Assembly: GCA_903844135.1 (NCBI GenBank)
Contig: CAIMSN010000091.1
Span: 1-64,000 of the forward strand
Direction: 5' to 3'
Source of the DNA: an uncultured Rhodospirillales bacterium
Lineage (GTDB): Bacteria > Pseudomonadota > Alphaproteobacteria > Acetobacterales > Acetobacteraceae
DNA length: 64,000 bases
The position numbers were made by a program, and so were the translations under genes. Below, one piece after another: positions 14,156 through 23,506 of the stretch; position 1 is the first letter of the stretch, and each line of letters begins with the position of its first letter. The notes beneath the pieces are model-generated. The model saw only the letters and a list, made by a program, of their open reading frames with translations. It did not search any database and was not told the origin of the DNA.

Positions 14156-15169
14156 CTACCGGCCCAGCCGGGTCGCCTCGTCGAGGCGCAGGATGGTGTG
14201 CACGTTGGTGAACGAGGTCGCCAGCGTGTTGATCGCGCCGGTGCGCAGCGCGCCGAGGATCGCCGGGGCCTTGGTGTTCTCCGCGGCGATCGCGATCACG
14301 TCGGGGATCCGCGTCAGATCCTCGCGCGACAGGCCGATCACCCTGCCCTGCATGCTGGTGGTCGCCGGCCGTCCGAGGATGTCGATGAAATCATAGCCCA
14401 TGGTGTCGCCGATGGTGCCGGCCAGGCGCGCCTCGGCGATCTCCTGCGGCGAGAACCAGCCCATCCTGACCATGTTGCTGTCCTCGGACAGATCGCCGAT
14501 GCCGATCAGGGCGATGTCCGCCCGCCGCGCACGATCCAGCGTGAGCTTGACGGTATCGTTGCGATACAGCTCCTCGCGCAGCGCCACGTTGGTCACCAGA
14601 GCCGGCGCATACAGCGTCTCGCTCTCGCCGCCGTAGCGCGCGGCGAGACGGCGGCAGATATGGTCGGGGTTCATGTATTCGCCGGCCCGCAGCGAGCCGC
14701 CGATCGCGCAGACGAAGGTGACGCCGCCGCGTGGCGGCGAGACCAGCGCGTCGGCCACGGCGGCGACGTTCCGGCCCATGCCGACCGCGACGGTCTTGCC
14801 GGGGGAGAGGCTCTTTTCCAGATGCGCCGCGACCAGGCGCGCGACCGCGTTGCGCTGCGCGTCGGCGTCGCGATGATCGACCGAGACCAGCAGGCGATCG
14901 ATGCCGAAGCGATCGATGAAGATCCGCTCCAGCTCGGCGCCGACCGAGTTCGGCTGATGCACGCGGATCTCGACCAGCCCGTCGGCGCGGGCGCGGGCCA
15001 GCAGCCGGCTGACCTTGGCCCGCGACATGGCGAAACGCCGCGCCAGCTCCTCCTGGGTCACGTCCTCGTAGTAGTACAGCGTCGCGATCTCGATCAGGGT
15101 CTCGACCCTGACCTCGCCGCGATCCTGATACCGCGGTGCCGGCCTGTCGGTCTCAGCGTCCACCGGCAC
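14156..15169 (-). CDS. SorC/EryD-type sugar-binding transcriptional regulator
   Basis: LYYYEDVTQEELARRFAMSRAKVSRLLARARADGLVEIRV HTH plus sugar-binding domain; divergent from the DhaK operon. Confidence 0.9.
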   Translation of the reverse strand: MPVDAETDRPAPRYQDRGEVRVETLIEIATLYYYEDVTQEELARRFAMSRAKVSRLLARARADGLVEIRVHQPNSVGAELERIFIDRFGIDRLLVSVDHRDADAQRNAVARLVAAHLEKSLSPGKTVAVGMGRNVAAVADALVSPPRGGVTFVCAIGGSLRAGEYMNPDHICRRLAARYGGESETLYAPALVTNVALREELYRNDTVKLTLDRARRADIALIGIGDLSEDSNMVRMGWFSPQEIAEARLAGTIGDTMGYDFIDILGRPATTSMQGRVIGLSREDLTRIPDVIAIAAENTKAPAILGALRTGAINTLATSFTNVHTILRLDEATRLGR

Positions 15170-15202
15170 CTCGTTTGCTGCATTGCAATATTATGGCGGT
15201 CT

Positions 15203-15237
15203 TGAACATTTTCTCACGGCGTTTCGGCTGATGTTCA
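15203..15237. promoter_or_regulatory. Inverted repeat TGAACAT-N21-ATGTTCA, candidate SorC-family operator
   Basis: Perfect 7-bp half-sites in the 271-bp divergent intergenic region. Confidence 0.45.
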
Positions 15238-15440
15238 CGCAACTTGACGTCGATCGCCAGGCATTTTCAACATTTCTTGCGGGTCGCCAGCGTTCCGTCG
15301 TGCGATCTCGGGATATCGCCTCTGCGCAACTGATCCGAGGTTTGACATTCTTGCAGATGCGGGAGCAGTGTCCGTCCCGAACGCAGCGCGAAGTCCGGCA
15401 GGCGATCGGGCGGCAGACAAGACCGAGCAGAGGAGCGGCC

Positions 15441-16442
15441 ATGAACCGCGTGATCAACGATCCCGACCAGGTCACCGAGGAAAGTCTGCTCGGCGTTCTG
15501 GCCGCGCACCCCGACCTGCTGGCCAGGACCGACCATCCGCGCGTGCTGCGACGGGCCGACAAGGGCGCCACGCCGCGTGTCGGCATCGTCACCGGCGGCG
15601 GCTCCGGCCACGAGCCGGCTTTCCTGGGCTATGTCGGTCCGGGCCTGTGCGACGCCGTGGCGATCGGCGAGGTGTTCGCCTCGCCCACCGCGAAGAGCTT
15701 CCATGCCGCGTTCCAGCAGGCCGACCAGGGCCTCGGCGTGGCCTGCCTCTACGGCAACTATGCCGGGGACAACATGAACGTGAAGATGGCGGTCAAGCTG
15801 GCCGCCAAGGACGGGCTGCGGGTCGAGACCGTGGTCGCCAACGACGACGTAGCCTCCGCCAGCGCCGAGGAGGCGCAGCATCGTCGCGGCGTCGCCGGCG
15901 AGATCCTGATGTGGAAGGCCGGCGGCGCGCGGGCCGCGGAAGGCGCCGACCTGGACGCGGTGATCGGGGCGGCGCGCAAGACCATCGAGAACACGCGCTC
16001 GATCGGCATCGGCCTGTCCGCATGCACCATCCCGGCCAACGGCAAGCCGAACTTCACCATCGAGCCGGGCACGATGGAAGTCGGCATCGGCCATCACGGC
16101 GAGCATGGCATCGCGGTGCTGCCGGTGGCGCCGGCGCGCGAGATGGCCGGCATCATGCTGGAGAAGATCCTGGCCGACCTGGAATATGGCGGCGAGAACG
16201 TCGCCGTGCTGGTCTCGGGACTCGGCGCGACGCCGCTGATGGAGCTGTATCTGCTCTATGGCCATGTCGACGAGATGCTGCGGGCGCGCAACATCACCCC
16301 GACCCACCGCTTCGTCGGCAACTACTTCACCTCCCTGGAGATGATGGGCGTGTCGCTCACCGTCACCCGGCTGGATGGCGAGCTCGACCGGCTGCTGCGC
16401 GCACCGGCGCGCTCGATCGGCCTGACCGTCGCGGGCGAGTGA
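15441..16442 (+). CDS. Dihydroxyacetone/erythrulose-type kinase subunit DhaK
   Basis: MNRVINDPDQVTEESLLGVLAAHPDL, GIVTGGGSGHEPAFLGYVG, NYAGDNMNVKMA. Confidence 0.9.
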   Translation: MNRVINDPDQVTEESLLGVLAAHPDLLARTDHPRVLRRADKGATPRVGIVTGGGSGHEPAFLGYVGPGLCDAVAIGEVFASPTAKSFHAAFQQADQGLGVACLYGNYAGDNMNVKMAVKLAAKDGLRVETVVANDDVASASAEEAQHRRGVAGEILMWKAGGARAAEGADLDAVIGAARKTIENTRSIGIGLSACTIPANGKPNFTIEPGTMEVGIGHHGEHGIAVLPVAPAREMAGIMLEKILADLEYGGENVAVLVSGLGATPLMELYLLYGHVDEMLRARNITPTHRFVGNYFTSLEMMGVSLTVTRLDGELDRLLRAPARSIGLTVAGE

Positions 16443-16452
16443 GGATCCGATC

Positions 16453-17097
16453 ATGGCAGACAGCATCTCCCTCGCGGACGCGGCTCCGGTCGCCCTGGAC
16501 ATCGCCCGCGCGGTAATCGAGGCGCGCGACCATCTCTCTGAGATCGACGGCGCGACCGGCGACGGCGATCACGGCGTCAACATGGCCAAGGGCTTCCGCC
16601 TGGTGATCGCCCGGCTGGAGGGCACCGACTTCGATCTGGCCAAGGGGTTCGCCACCATCGGCGACACCCTCCTGTCCGATATCGGCGGCTCGATGGGGCC
16701 GCTGTACGGCTCGTTCTTCACCGAGATGGCCGATGCGCTCGACGGCAGGGACGCGATCGACCCGGCGGCGCTGCTGGCGATGCTGTCGGCCGGCGAGACG
16801 GCGATCGTCGATCTCGGCGAGGCCGCGGTCGGCGACAAGACCCTGATCGACGTGCTGACCCCGTCGCGCATCGCGGTCGAGCAGGCGGTCGGGTCCGGCG
16901 CGAGCCTCCCGGCGACCCTGACGGCGCTGCGCGACGCCGCCGCCACCGGCCTGGAATCCACCCGCGACCTGGTCGCCCGCCGCGGCCGCGCCGCCCGTCT
17001 CGGCGAGCGTTCGCGCGGCGTGCTGGATGCGGGCGCCGCATCCTGCGAGCTGATCCTGCGGACGCTGGCCGACGGGCTGGCGCGGCATCTCGCCTGA
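16453..17097 (+). CDS. DhaL-type kinase ATP-binding subunit
   Basis: EIDGATGDGDHGVNMAKGF and DIGGSMGPLYGSFF motifs. Confidence 0.9.
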   Translation: MADSISLADAAPVALDIARAVIEARDHLSEIDGATGDGDHGVNMAKGFRLVIARLEGTDFDLAKGFATIGDTLLSDIGGSMGPLYGSFFTEMADALDGRDAIDPAALLAMLSAGETAIVDLGEAAVGDKTLIDVLTPSRIAVEQAVGSGASLPATLTALRDAAATGLESTRDLVARRGRAARLGERSRGVLDAGAASCELILRTLADGLARHLA

Positions 17098-17139
17098 ACC
17101 GCCACTCCCACCCGACCGATCTCTGAGGAAGCGCCGACC

Positions 17140-18231
17140 ATGACCGTGAACCTGCCCGAGAAGATGATGGCCGTGGTCGCCTACGAGCCCGGCGACTACC
17201 GCCTCGAGGAAGTCGACGTGCCGCGCGCCGGGCCGGACGACATCATCATCGAGGTCGAGGCCTGCGGCATCTGCGCCAGCGACATCAAGACCTTCTCCGG
17301 TGCGCCGTCGTTCTGGGGCGACAACAAGGGACAGGCGCGCTACGTCAAGGCGCCGATGATCCCCGGCCACGAATTCATCGGGCGGGCGGTCGAGGTCGGC
17401 GAGAACGTGTCGCGCGACGGCAAATACAAGATCGGCGACCGGCTGATCTCCGAGCAGATCGTGCCGTGCGAGACATGCCGCTACTGCTCGCGCGGCGAGT
17501 ACTGGATGTGCGAGAAGCACGACGTCTATGGCTTCCAGAACAACGTCAATGGCGGCATGGCCAAATACATGCGGTTCCCGAAGGAGAGCCGCACCCATCG
17601 CCTGCCCGACGACGTGCCGATGGAAAAGGCGGTGCTGGTCGAGCCCTATGCGTGCTCGGTGCATGCGGTCAATCGCGGCTTGATTCAGCTCGACGACGTG
17701 GTGGTGCTGTCCGGCGCCGGCCCGCTCGGCCTCGGCATGGTGGGCGCGGCGCGGCTGAAGAACCCGTCCAAGCTGATCGTGCTGGACGGCAAGGACGACC
17801 GGCTCGCTCTGGCCAAGAGCTTCGGTGCCGACATCGTCATGAACCCGTTCAAGGAGGACGTGGTGCAGAAGGTGAAGGACCTCACCGACGGCTATGGCTG
17901 CGACGTCTATATCGAGGCGACCGGCCACGAATCCAGCGTGACGCAGGGCCTGAACATGATCCGCAAGCTCGGCCGGTTCGTCGAGTTCTCGGTGTTCGGG
18001 CACGAGGTCACCGCCGACTGGTCGATCATCAGCGACCGCAAGCAGCTCGATCTGTATGGCGCGCATCTCGGCCCTTACTGCTACCCGCTCACCATCGCCG
18101 CGATCGCCGACGGGCGCCTGCCGACCGAGGGCGTGGTCACCCACAAACTGCCTCTGTCGGAGTTCGCCAAGGGCTTCGAGCTGATGAAGAAGGGCGAGGG
18201 CTCGATCAAGATCGTGCTGATCCCGCAATAG
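17140..18231 (+). CDS. Zn-dependent MDR alcohol dehydrogenase, possible erythritol/L-threitol dehydrogenase
   Basis: EACGICASDIKTFSG, GHEFIGRAVEVGENV, structural Zn cluster PCETCRYCSRGEYWMCEK; substrate inferred from operon context. Confidence 0.82.
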   Translation: MTVNLPEKMMAVVAYEPGDYRLEEVDVPRAGPDDIIIEVEACGICASDIKTFSGAPSFWGDNKGQARYVKAPMIPGHEFIGRAVEVGENVSRDGKYKIGDRLISEQIVPCETCRYCSRGEYWMCEKHDVYGFQNNVNGGMAKYMRFPKESRTHRLPDDVPMEKAVLVEPYACSVHAVNRGLIQLDDVVVLSGAGPLGLGMVGAARLKNPSKLIVLDGKDDRLALAKSFGADIVMNPFKEDVVQKVKDLTDGYGCDVYIEATGHESSVTQGLNMIRKLGRFVEFSVFGHEVTADWSIISDRKQLDLYGAHLGPYCYPLTIAAIADGRLPTEGVVTHKLPLSEFAKGFELMKKGEGSIKIVLIPQ

Positions 18232-18247
18232 GCGGCGCGACAGCACG

Positions 18248-18889
18248 ATGAAGACGCAGCGCATCAAGCCGAACGCCCGGATCGTCCTGGGCGCGGCGGC
18301 GACGGTGGTTCTGGTCGCGGCGATGGCGCTCGATACCAAGGTGGTCAAGGTCGGATCGTCGGCCGACATCCAGGCAGGCGGGTTCTCGGCCGATTCCTAC
18401 GGCCGGAACGAGTTCCCGAAGGTCCGGGATGCGATCGAGAAGAAGGCGGTCGATGCCGTCACGCTGGCGACCGCGATCGCCAAGGACCAGGACGACGCGC
18501 AGAAGCAGTACGGCGTCGCCGCCGATGCCGGGCCGGAGTTCGCGGTGAAGTTCACCGGCAAGATCGGCAAGAAGGACGAGGATTCCGGCGCCGACGCGGT
18601 GGCGATCGACGGCATGCCGGACACGGTGCACGTGATGATCCAGACCGGACCGGCGATCACCGGGACCGATCTGCGCGACGGCACCGGGCTCATCGCGTTC
18701 GGCCAGTTCAGCAACCAGATCGACTACCAGAACGCCGGATCGGCGCTGAACAAGACGATGAAGAGCGAGATCCTGTCGAAGATCGATACCGCGTCGCTGG
18801 AGGGCAAGACGGTGTCGGTGGTGGGCGTGTTCCAGCTCACCGATCCCGGCACCTGGCTGGTGACGCCGGTCAGGATGGACGTGCGGTGA
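18248..18889 (+). CDS. DUF2291-family periplasmic/anchored protein of sugar ABC operon
   Basis: N-terminal hydrophobic anchor; GQFSNQIDYQNAGSALN and VVGVFQLTDPGTWLVTPVRM resemble DUF2291 proteins found with CUT2 ABC transporters. Confidence 0.72.
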   Translation: MKTQRIKPNARIVLGAAATVVLVAAMALDTKVVKVGSSADIQAGGFSADSYGRNEFPKVRDAIEKKAVDAVTLATAIAKDQDDAQKQYGVAADAGPEFAVKFTGKIGKKDEDSGADAVAIDGMPDTVHVMIQTGPAITGTDLRDGTGLIAFGQFSNQIDYQNAGSALNKTMKSEILSKIDTASLEGKTVSVVGVFQLTDPGTWLVTPVRMDVR

Positions 18890-20403
18890 CCGCCGATCCC
18901 GACATCGTTCTGTCCGCGCACGACATCGTCAAGACCTACGGCGCGACGCATGCCCTGAAAGGGGTCAATTTCGAGATCCGCCGCGGCAAGGTCACGACCT
19001 TGTTCGGCGAGAACGGCGCCGGAAAGTCGACGCTGATGAAGATCCTCTCCGGCGTGACGGTCCCGACCTCGGGCGACATCGTCCTGGACGGGGAGAAGGT
19101 GGTGTTCTCCTCCACCGTGGATGCGCGCGATCGCGGCGTTTCGATCATCCATCAGGAACTCAGCCTGGCGCCCAACATGAGCGTGCGGGACAACATCTTT
19201 CTCGGACGCGAGCTGCGCGGCGCCACCGGCGTCGACGATGCCGAGGAGGCCCGCCAGACCGCGGGGCTGATGCGCGAACTGGAAGAGGACATCGATCCGC
19301 TCACCCTGGTCGAGGAGCTGCGCCTCGGCCAGCAGCAGATCGTCGAGATCGCGCGGGCGCTCTCGGTCAACGCCAGGATCCTGATCATGGATGAACCGAC
19401 CTCGGCGCTGAGCGCCAGCGAGGTCGAGGTGCTGTTCAAGGTGATCCGCGACCTGACCAGTCGCGGCGTGTCGATCGTCTATATCTCGCACCATCTCGAA
19501 GAGGCGCTGCAGATCACCGACTATGCGGTGGTGCTGCGCGACGGTGCGATCACCGCCACCGCCGAGGCGCGAGACATCGACCTGCAATGGATCGTGCAGA
19601 ACATGGTCGGCGACCATTACGATCGCGGCTCGCCGCCGACCGGCTATGCCTTCGGCGACGTCGCTTTGTCGGTCCGCGACGTGTGCGTCGAGGACAAGGC
19701 CAAGGGCGCGCTTCTGGTCGATCATCTGTCGCTCGATGTCCGGGCCGGCGAGATCGTCTGCATCTACGGGCTGATGGGCGCGGGGCGGACAGAGCTGTTG
19801 GAAGCGATCGCCGGCCGGGTGCCGCTCGCCTCCGGCGCGGTCAGGCTGCACGGGTCCGACCTGGCCGGGCTGAGCATCGCCGCCAGGATCGCCCGGGGTC
19901 TGGTGCTGGTGCCGGAGGACCGTCAGCGCGACGGCCTGGTGCAGACCATGTCGGTGGGCGAGAATCTGTCCCTGGCCAGCATCTCCAGCTTCGTCAGGGG
20001 CATGCTGACCTCGAGACCGCGCGAGCGGGCCCTGGTCGAGTCCGCGATCCGCAACGTGCACATCAAAACCGCCGGCGGCGGCGCGCCGATCGGCTCGCTG
20101 TCCGGCGGCAACCAGCAGAAGGTGGTGATCGGCAAGATGCTGGCGACCGGCCCGACCGCGATCCTGCTCGACGAGCCCAGCCGCGGCATCGATATCGGCG
20201 CCAAGTCGGAAGTGTTCCGGCTGCTGGGCGAGAAGGCAGCGCAAGGTCTGGCGGTGGTCTATTCGACCTCGGAAGTGCAGGAATGCCTCAGCGTCGCGCA
20301 CCGGATCGTGGTGATGCGCAAGGGCAGGATCTCAGCGACGTTCGGACCGGACGTCTCCAAGGAGGAGATCATGGCGGCATCCGGCGAGGCCGTCACATGC
20401 TGA
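18886..20403 (+). CDS. Sugar ABC transporter ATP-binding protein (RbsA-like, two NBDs)
   Basis: GENGAGKSTLMKILSG, LRLGQQQIVEIARALS, LIMDEPTSAL, second NBD SLSGGNQQKVVIGKML. Confidence 0.95.
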   Translation: MTADPDIVLSAHDIVKTYGATHALKGVNFEIRRGKVTTLFGENGAGKSTLMKILSGVTVPTSGDIVLDGEKVVFSSTVDARDRGVSIIHQELSLAPNMSVRDNIFLGRELRGATGVDDAEEARQTAGLMRELEEDIDPLTLVEELRLGQQQIVEIARALSVNARILIMDEPTSALSASEVEVLFKVIRDLTSRGVSIVYISHHLEEALQITDYAVVLRDGAITATAEARDIDLQWIVQNMVGDHYDRGSPPTGYAFGDVALSVRDVCVEDKAKGALLVDHLSLDVRAGEIVCIYGLMGAGRTELLEAIAGRVPLASGAVRLHGSDLAGLSIAARIARGLVLVPEDRQRDGLVQTMSVGENLSLASISSFVRGMLTSRPRERALVESAIRNVHIKTAGGGAPIGSLSGGNQQKVVIGKMLATGPTAILLDEPSRGIDIGAKSEVFRLLGEKAAQGLAVVYSTSEVQECLSVAHRIVVMRKGRISATFGPDVSKEEIMAASGEAVTC

Positions 20404-20431
20404 GCCAACATATGAAGACAGAGTTGCGACC

Positions 20432-21496
20432 ATGACAGAGACGAGCCTTTCCGCCGGACCGTCCGGGGCGCCTCGCGCACGAAGCACGCTGCACGACATC
20501 GAGATCGGACGGCTGCTGCTGGAAGGGCGTGCCTTCTTCGCGCTGATCGTGATCGTCGCGGTGTTCTCGGCGCTGTCTCCGTACTATTTCTCGCTCGGCA
20601 ACTTCCTGACCATGGCGTCGCACGTGGCGATCTACGGCATCCTGGCGATCGGCATGCTGCTGGTGATCCTCAATGGCGGCATCGACCTGTCGGTCGGCTC
20701 GACACTGGGTCTGTCCGGGGTGATCGCAGGGTTCCTGATGCAGGGGGTCACCATCGGCGGCGTGATCCTGTATCCGCCGGTCTGGGTGGTGGCGGTGCTG
20801 ACCTGCCTGCTCGGCGGGCTGGTCGGGCTGGTCAACGGCGTGCTGGTGGCGCGCTTCAAGGTGCCGGCGTTCGTCGCCACGCTCGGGGTGATGTATGTGG
20901 CGCGCGGCGTGGCGCTGCTGATCACCAACGGGCTGACCTACAACAATCTCGGCGGCCGGGCGGCGCTGGGCAATACCGGCTTCAACTGGCTCGGCTTCAA
21001 CCACCTGTTCGGCGTACCGATCGGCGTGATGGTGCTGGCGGTGGTGGCGCTGGTCGGCAATCTGGCGCTGGCGCGCACCGCGTTCGGACGCTGGCTCTAT
21101 GCGTCGGGCGGCAACGAGCGCGCGGCGGAACTGGCCGGCGTGCCGGTCCGGCGGGTGCAGGTCTCGGTCTATGTGTTGTCGGGCATCTGCGCCGCGGCGG
21201 CCGGGCTGATCCTGTCGTCGCAGCTCACCTCGGCCGGCCCGACCGCCGGTCTGTCCTACGAGCTGACCGCGATCGCCGCGGTGGTGGTCGGCGGCGCCGC
21301 GCTGACCGGCGGCCGCGGCACCATCCGCGGCACGCTGCTGGGCGCGTTCGTGATCGGCTTCCTGTCGGACGGGTTGGTCATCATCGGCATCTCGTCCTAC
21401 TGGCAGACGGTGTTCACCGGCGCGGTGATCGTGCTGGCCGTGCTGCTGAACAAGGTGCAGTACACGCGACGGCCGAAGCGGCCGGCCGCCGCCTGA
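20432..21496 (+). CDS. Sugar ABC transporter permease (RbsC-like)
   Basis: GGIDLSVGSTLGLSGVIAGF, multiple TM segments, GGAALTGGRGTIRGTLLGAF. Confidence 0.94.
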   Translation: MTETSLSAGPSGAPRARSTLHDIEIGRLLLEGRAFFALIVIVAVFSALSPYYFSLGNFLTMASHVAIYGILAIGMLLVILNGGIDLSVGSTLGLSGVIAGFLMQGVTIGGVILYPPVWVVAVLTCLLGGLVGLVNGVLVARFKVPAFVATLGVMYVARGVALLITNGLTYNNLGGRAALGNTGFNWLGFNHLFGVPIGVMVLAVVALVGNLALARTAFGRWLYASGGNERAAELAGVPVRRVQVSVYVLSGICAAAAGLILSSQLTSAGPTAGLSYELTAIAAVVVGGAALTGGRGTIRGTLLGAFVIGFLSDGLVIIGISSYWQTVFTGAVIVLAVLLNKVQYTRRPKRPAAA

Positions 21497-21550
21497 GACG
21501 GGGTTCGCGACCCCACGCGCAACCAAACACGAACAATGAGGAAACGATCC

Positions 21551-22510
21551 ATGCGGAAAAAGACTCTCCTGGCGATGACGGCGCTGACATTGGCCGCCTC
21601 CACCCTGGCGTCCGCCGGCCAGGCGCGCGCGGCCGGCGGCGGGCTGATGACCATCATCGTCAACGACCCGTCCAACCCCTACTGGCTGACCGAAGGCAAG
21701 GTCGCGGCCGCCGAGGCGCAGAAGCTCGGCTACACCGCCAATGTCGGCGCGTCGAAGGGCGATACCAACACCGAGAGCAATCTGATCGACACCGCGATCA
21801 CCAACCATTCGGTGGCGATCATCCTCGATCCCGCCAATGCCAGCGGCTCCGTGGGCGCGGTCAAGAAGGCGATCGCGGCCAACATCCCGGTGTTCCTGGT
21901 CAATGCGGAGATCAACGAGCCCGGCCTGGCCAAGGCACAGCTTGTCTCGAACAACGCGCAGGGCGCGGCGCTGGGCGCGCAGCGCTGGGTGAAGCTGGTC
22001 GGGCAGAAGGGCAATTATGTCGAACTGCTCGGCTCGCCGTCCGACAACAACGCCGCGACCCGCTCGAACGGCTACGAGACGGTGCTGAGCCAGTATTCCG
22101 GATTGAAGAAGGTCGGATCGCAGGTCGCCAACTGGGACCGTACCCAGGGCCACGACAAGATGCAGAACCTGCTGCAGGCGCATCCCGACATCATCGGCGT
22201 GATCAGCGGCAACGACGAGATGGCGCTGGGTGCGATCGCGGCGCTCAAGGAAGCCGGCAAGCTGTCGAGCATCAAGGTCGGCGGGTTCGACGGATCGCCC
22301 GACGCGGTGGCAGCGATCAAGGCGGGCGAGCTGCAATATACCGTGCTGCAGCCAGTGGCGATCTTCTCCGCCAAGGCGGTGGACGAGGCGGATTCGTTCC
22401 TCAAGACCGGCAAGACCGGCGTGGCGAACGAGAAGCAGTTGTTCAACTGCGTCCTGATCACCAAGACCAATGTCGGCAACTACGTCTCGGCCTTTACCCT
22501 GAAGAAGTAG
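21551..22510 (+). CDS. Sugar ABC transporter substrate-binding protein (RbsB-like)
   Basis: Signal peptide; LMTIIVNDPSNPYWLTEGKVAAAEAQKLGYT; GVISGNDEMALGAIAALKEAGK. SD gaggaaac supports this start over 21536. Confidence 0.93.
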   Translation: MRKKTLLAMTALTLAASTLASAGQARAAGGGLMTIIVNDPSNPYWLTEGKVAAAEAQKLGYTANVGASKGDTNTESNLIDTAITNHSVAIILDPANASGSVGAVKKAIAANIPVFLVNAEINEPGLAKAQLVSNNAQGAALGAQRWVKLVGQKGNYVELLGSPSDNNAATRSNGYETVLSQYSGLKKVGSQVANWDRTQGHDKMQNLLQAHPDIIGVISGNDEMALGAIAALKEAGKLSSIKVGGFDGSPDAVAAIKAGELQYTVLQPVAIFSAKAVDEADSFLKTGKTGVANEKQLFNCVLITKTNVGNYVSAFTLKK

Positions 22511-22518
22511 TCTCGCCC

Positions 22519-22542
22519 GGGACGGGGGCATCTCCCCGTCCC
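22519..22542 (+). terminator. 9-bp perfect stem hairpin after the substrate-binding protein gene
   Basis: GGGACGGGG-gcatct-CCCCGTCCC. Confidence 0.6.
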
Positions 22543-22560
22543 GCCTTGGAGTTCGGCACC

Positions 22561-23337
22561 ATGAGCGGCAGCACCGTGCAACAGCGTTTCAGCCTGGAAG
22601 GGCGCCGGGTCCTCGTCACCGGCGCCTCGCGCGGCATCGGCATCGCCCTGTGCGACGTGCTGAGCCAGGCCGGCGCCGATATCGTCGCGGTGGCCCGCGA
22701 TCCGGCCGGGTTGCAGGCGGCGGCGTCGCTGGTCGAGGCCAACGGACGACGCTGCCTGACGATCGGCGCCGACCTGGCGCTCCCCGACGCGCCGGAGCGG
22801 GTCGGACGCGAGGCGCTGGCGGCCTGGGGCACGATCGACGTGCTGGTGAACAATGCCGGCGTCAGCGTGCCGAAGAGCCTGCTGGAGCAGTCGATCGAGG
22901 AATGGGACTTCATCCAGGCGGTCAACCTGCGGGCGCCCTGGCTTTTGGCACGCACCCTGGCGCCGGCGATGATCGCGCAGAAACGCGGCAAGATCGTCAA
23001 TGTGAGTTCCCAGACCAGCGCGGTGGCACTCACCGAGCACGGCGCCTACGCGGCATCGAAGAACGGGCTGAACGCCCTGACCAAGGTGATGACGGTCGAA
23101 TGGGCGCCGTTCAACATCCAGGCCAACGCGATCTGCCCGACCGTGACCTGGACGCCGATGGCGGAGCGTATATGGGGCGACCCGGCCCGGCTGGACCCGA
23201 TGCTGGCCAGGATACCCGCAGGGCGGGTGGCGACGCCGGAAGAGGTATGCGACGTGGTGCTGTTCCTGTCCTGCGCCGCCTCGGACATGGTCAACGGCCA
23301 CGCGCTGCTCGTCGATGGCGGTTACACGGCGCTCTGA
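22561..23337 (+). CDS. SDR-family oxidoreductase, possible D-threitol dehydrogenase-like
   Basis: VLVTGASRGIGIAL, NNAGVS, YAASKNGL; last gene of the ABC/kinase operon. Confidence 0.85.
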   Translation: MSGSTVQQRFSLEGRRVLVTGASRGIGIALCDVLSQAGADIVAVARDPAGLQAAASLVEANGRRCLTIGADLALPDAPERVGREALAAWGTIDVLVNNAGVSVPKSLLEQSIEEWDFIQAVNLRAPWLLARTLAPAMIAQKRGKIVNVSSQTSAVALTEHGAYAASKNGLNALTKVMTVEWAPFNIQANAICPTVTWTPMAERIWGDPARLDPMLARIPAGRVATPEEVCDVVLFLSCAASDMVNGHALLVDGGYTAL

Positions 23338-23506
23338 GCGCGTCTTGCGCATCGCGCCGGCGCCTCATGACACGGGATTCCCGGCACGTAATCGTTAATT
23401 ATCGGTTAATGTTGCATGACGTTACGTTCACTCTTGACGGACATCGAAACGATGCCTGCTATGCATCAGGCGCATGCGCGTCGCAACGAGAACATGAGAG
23501 CTAACG

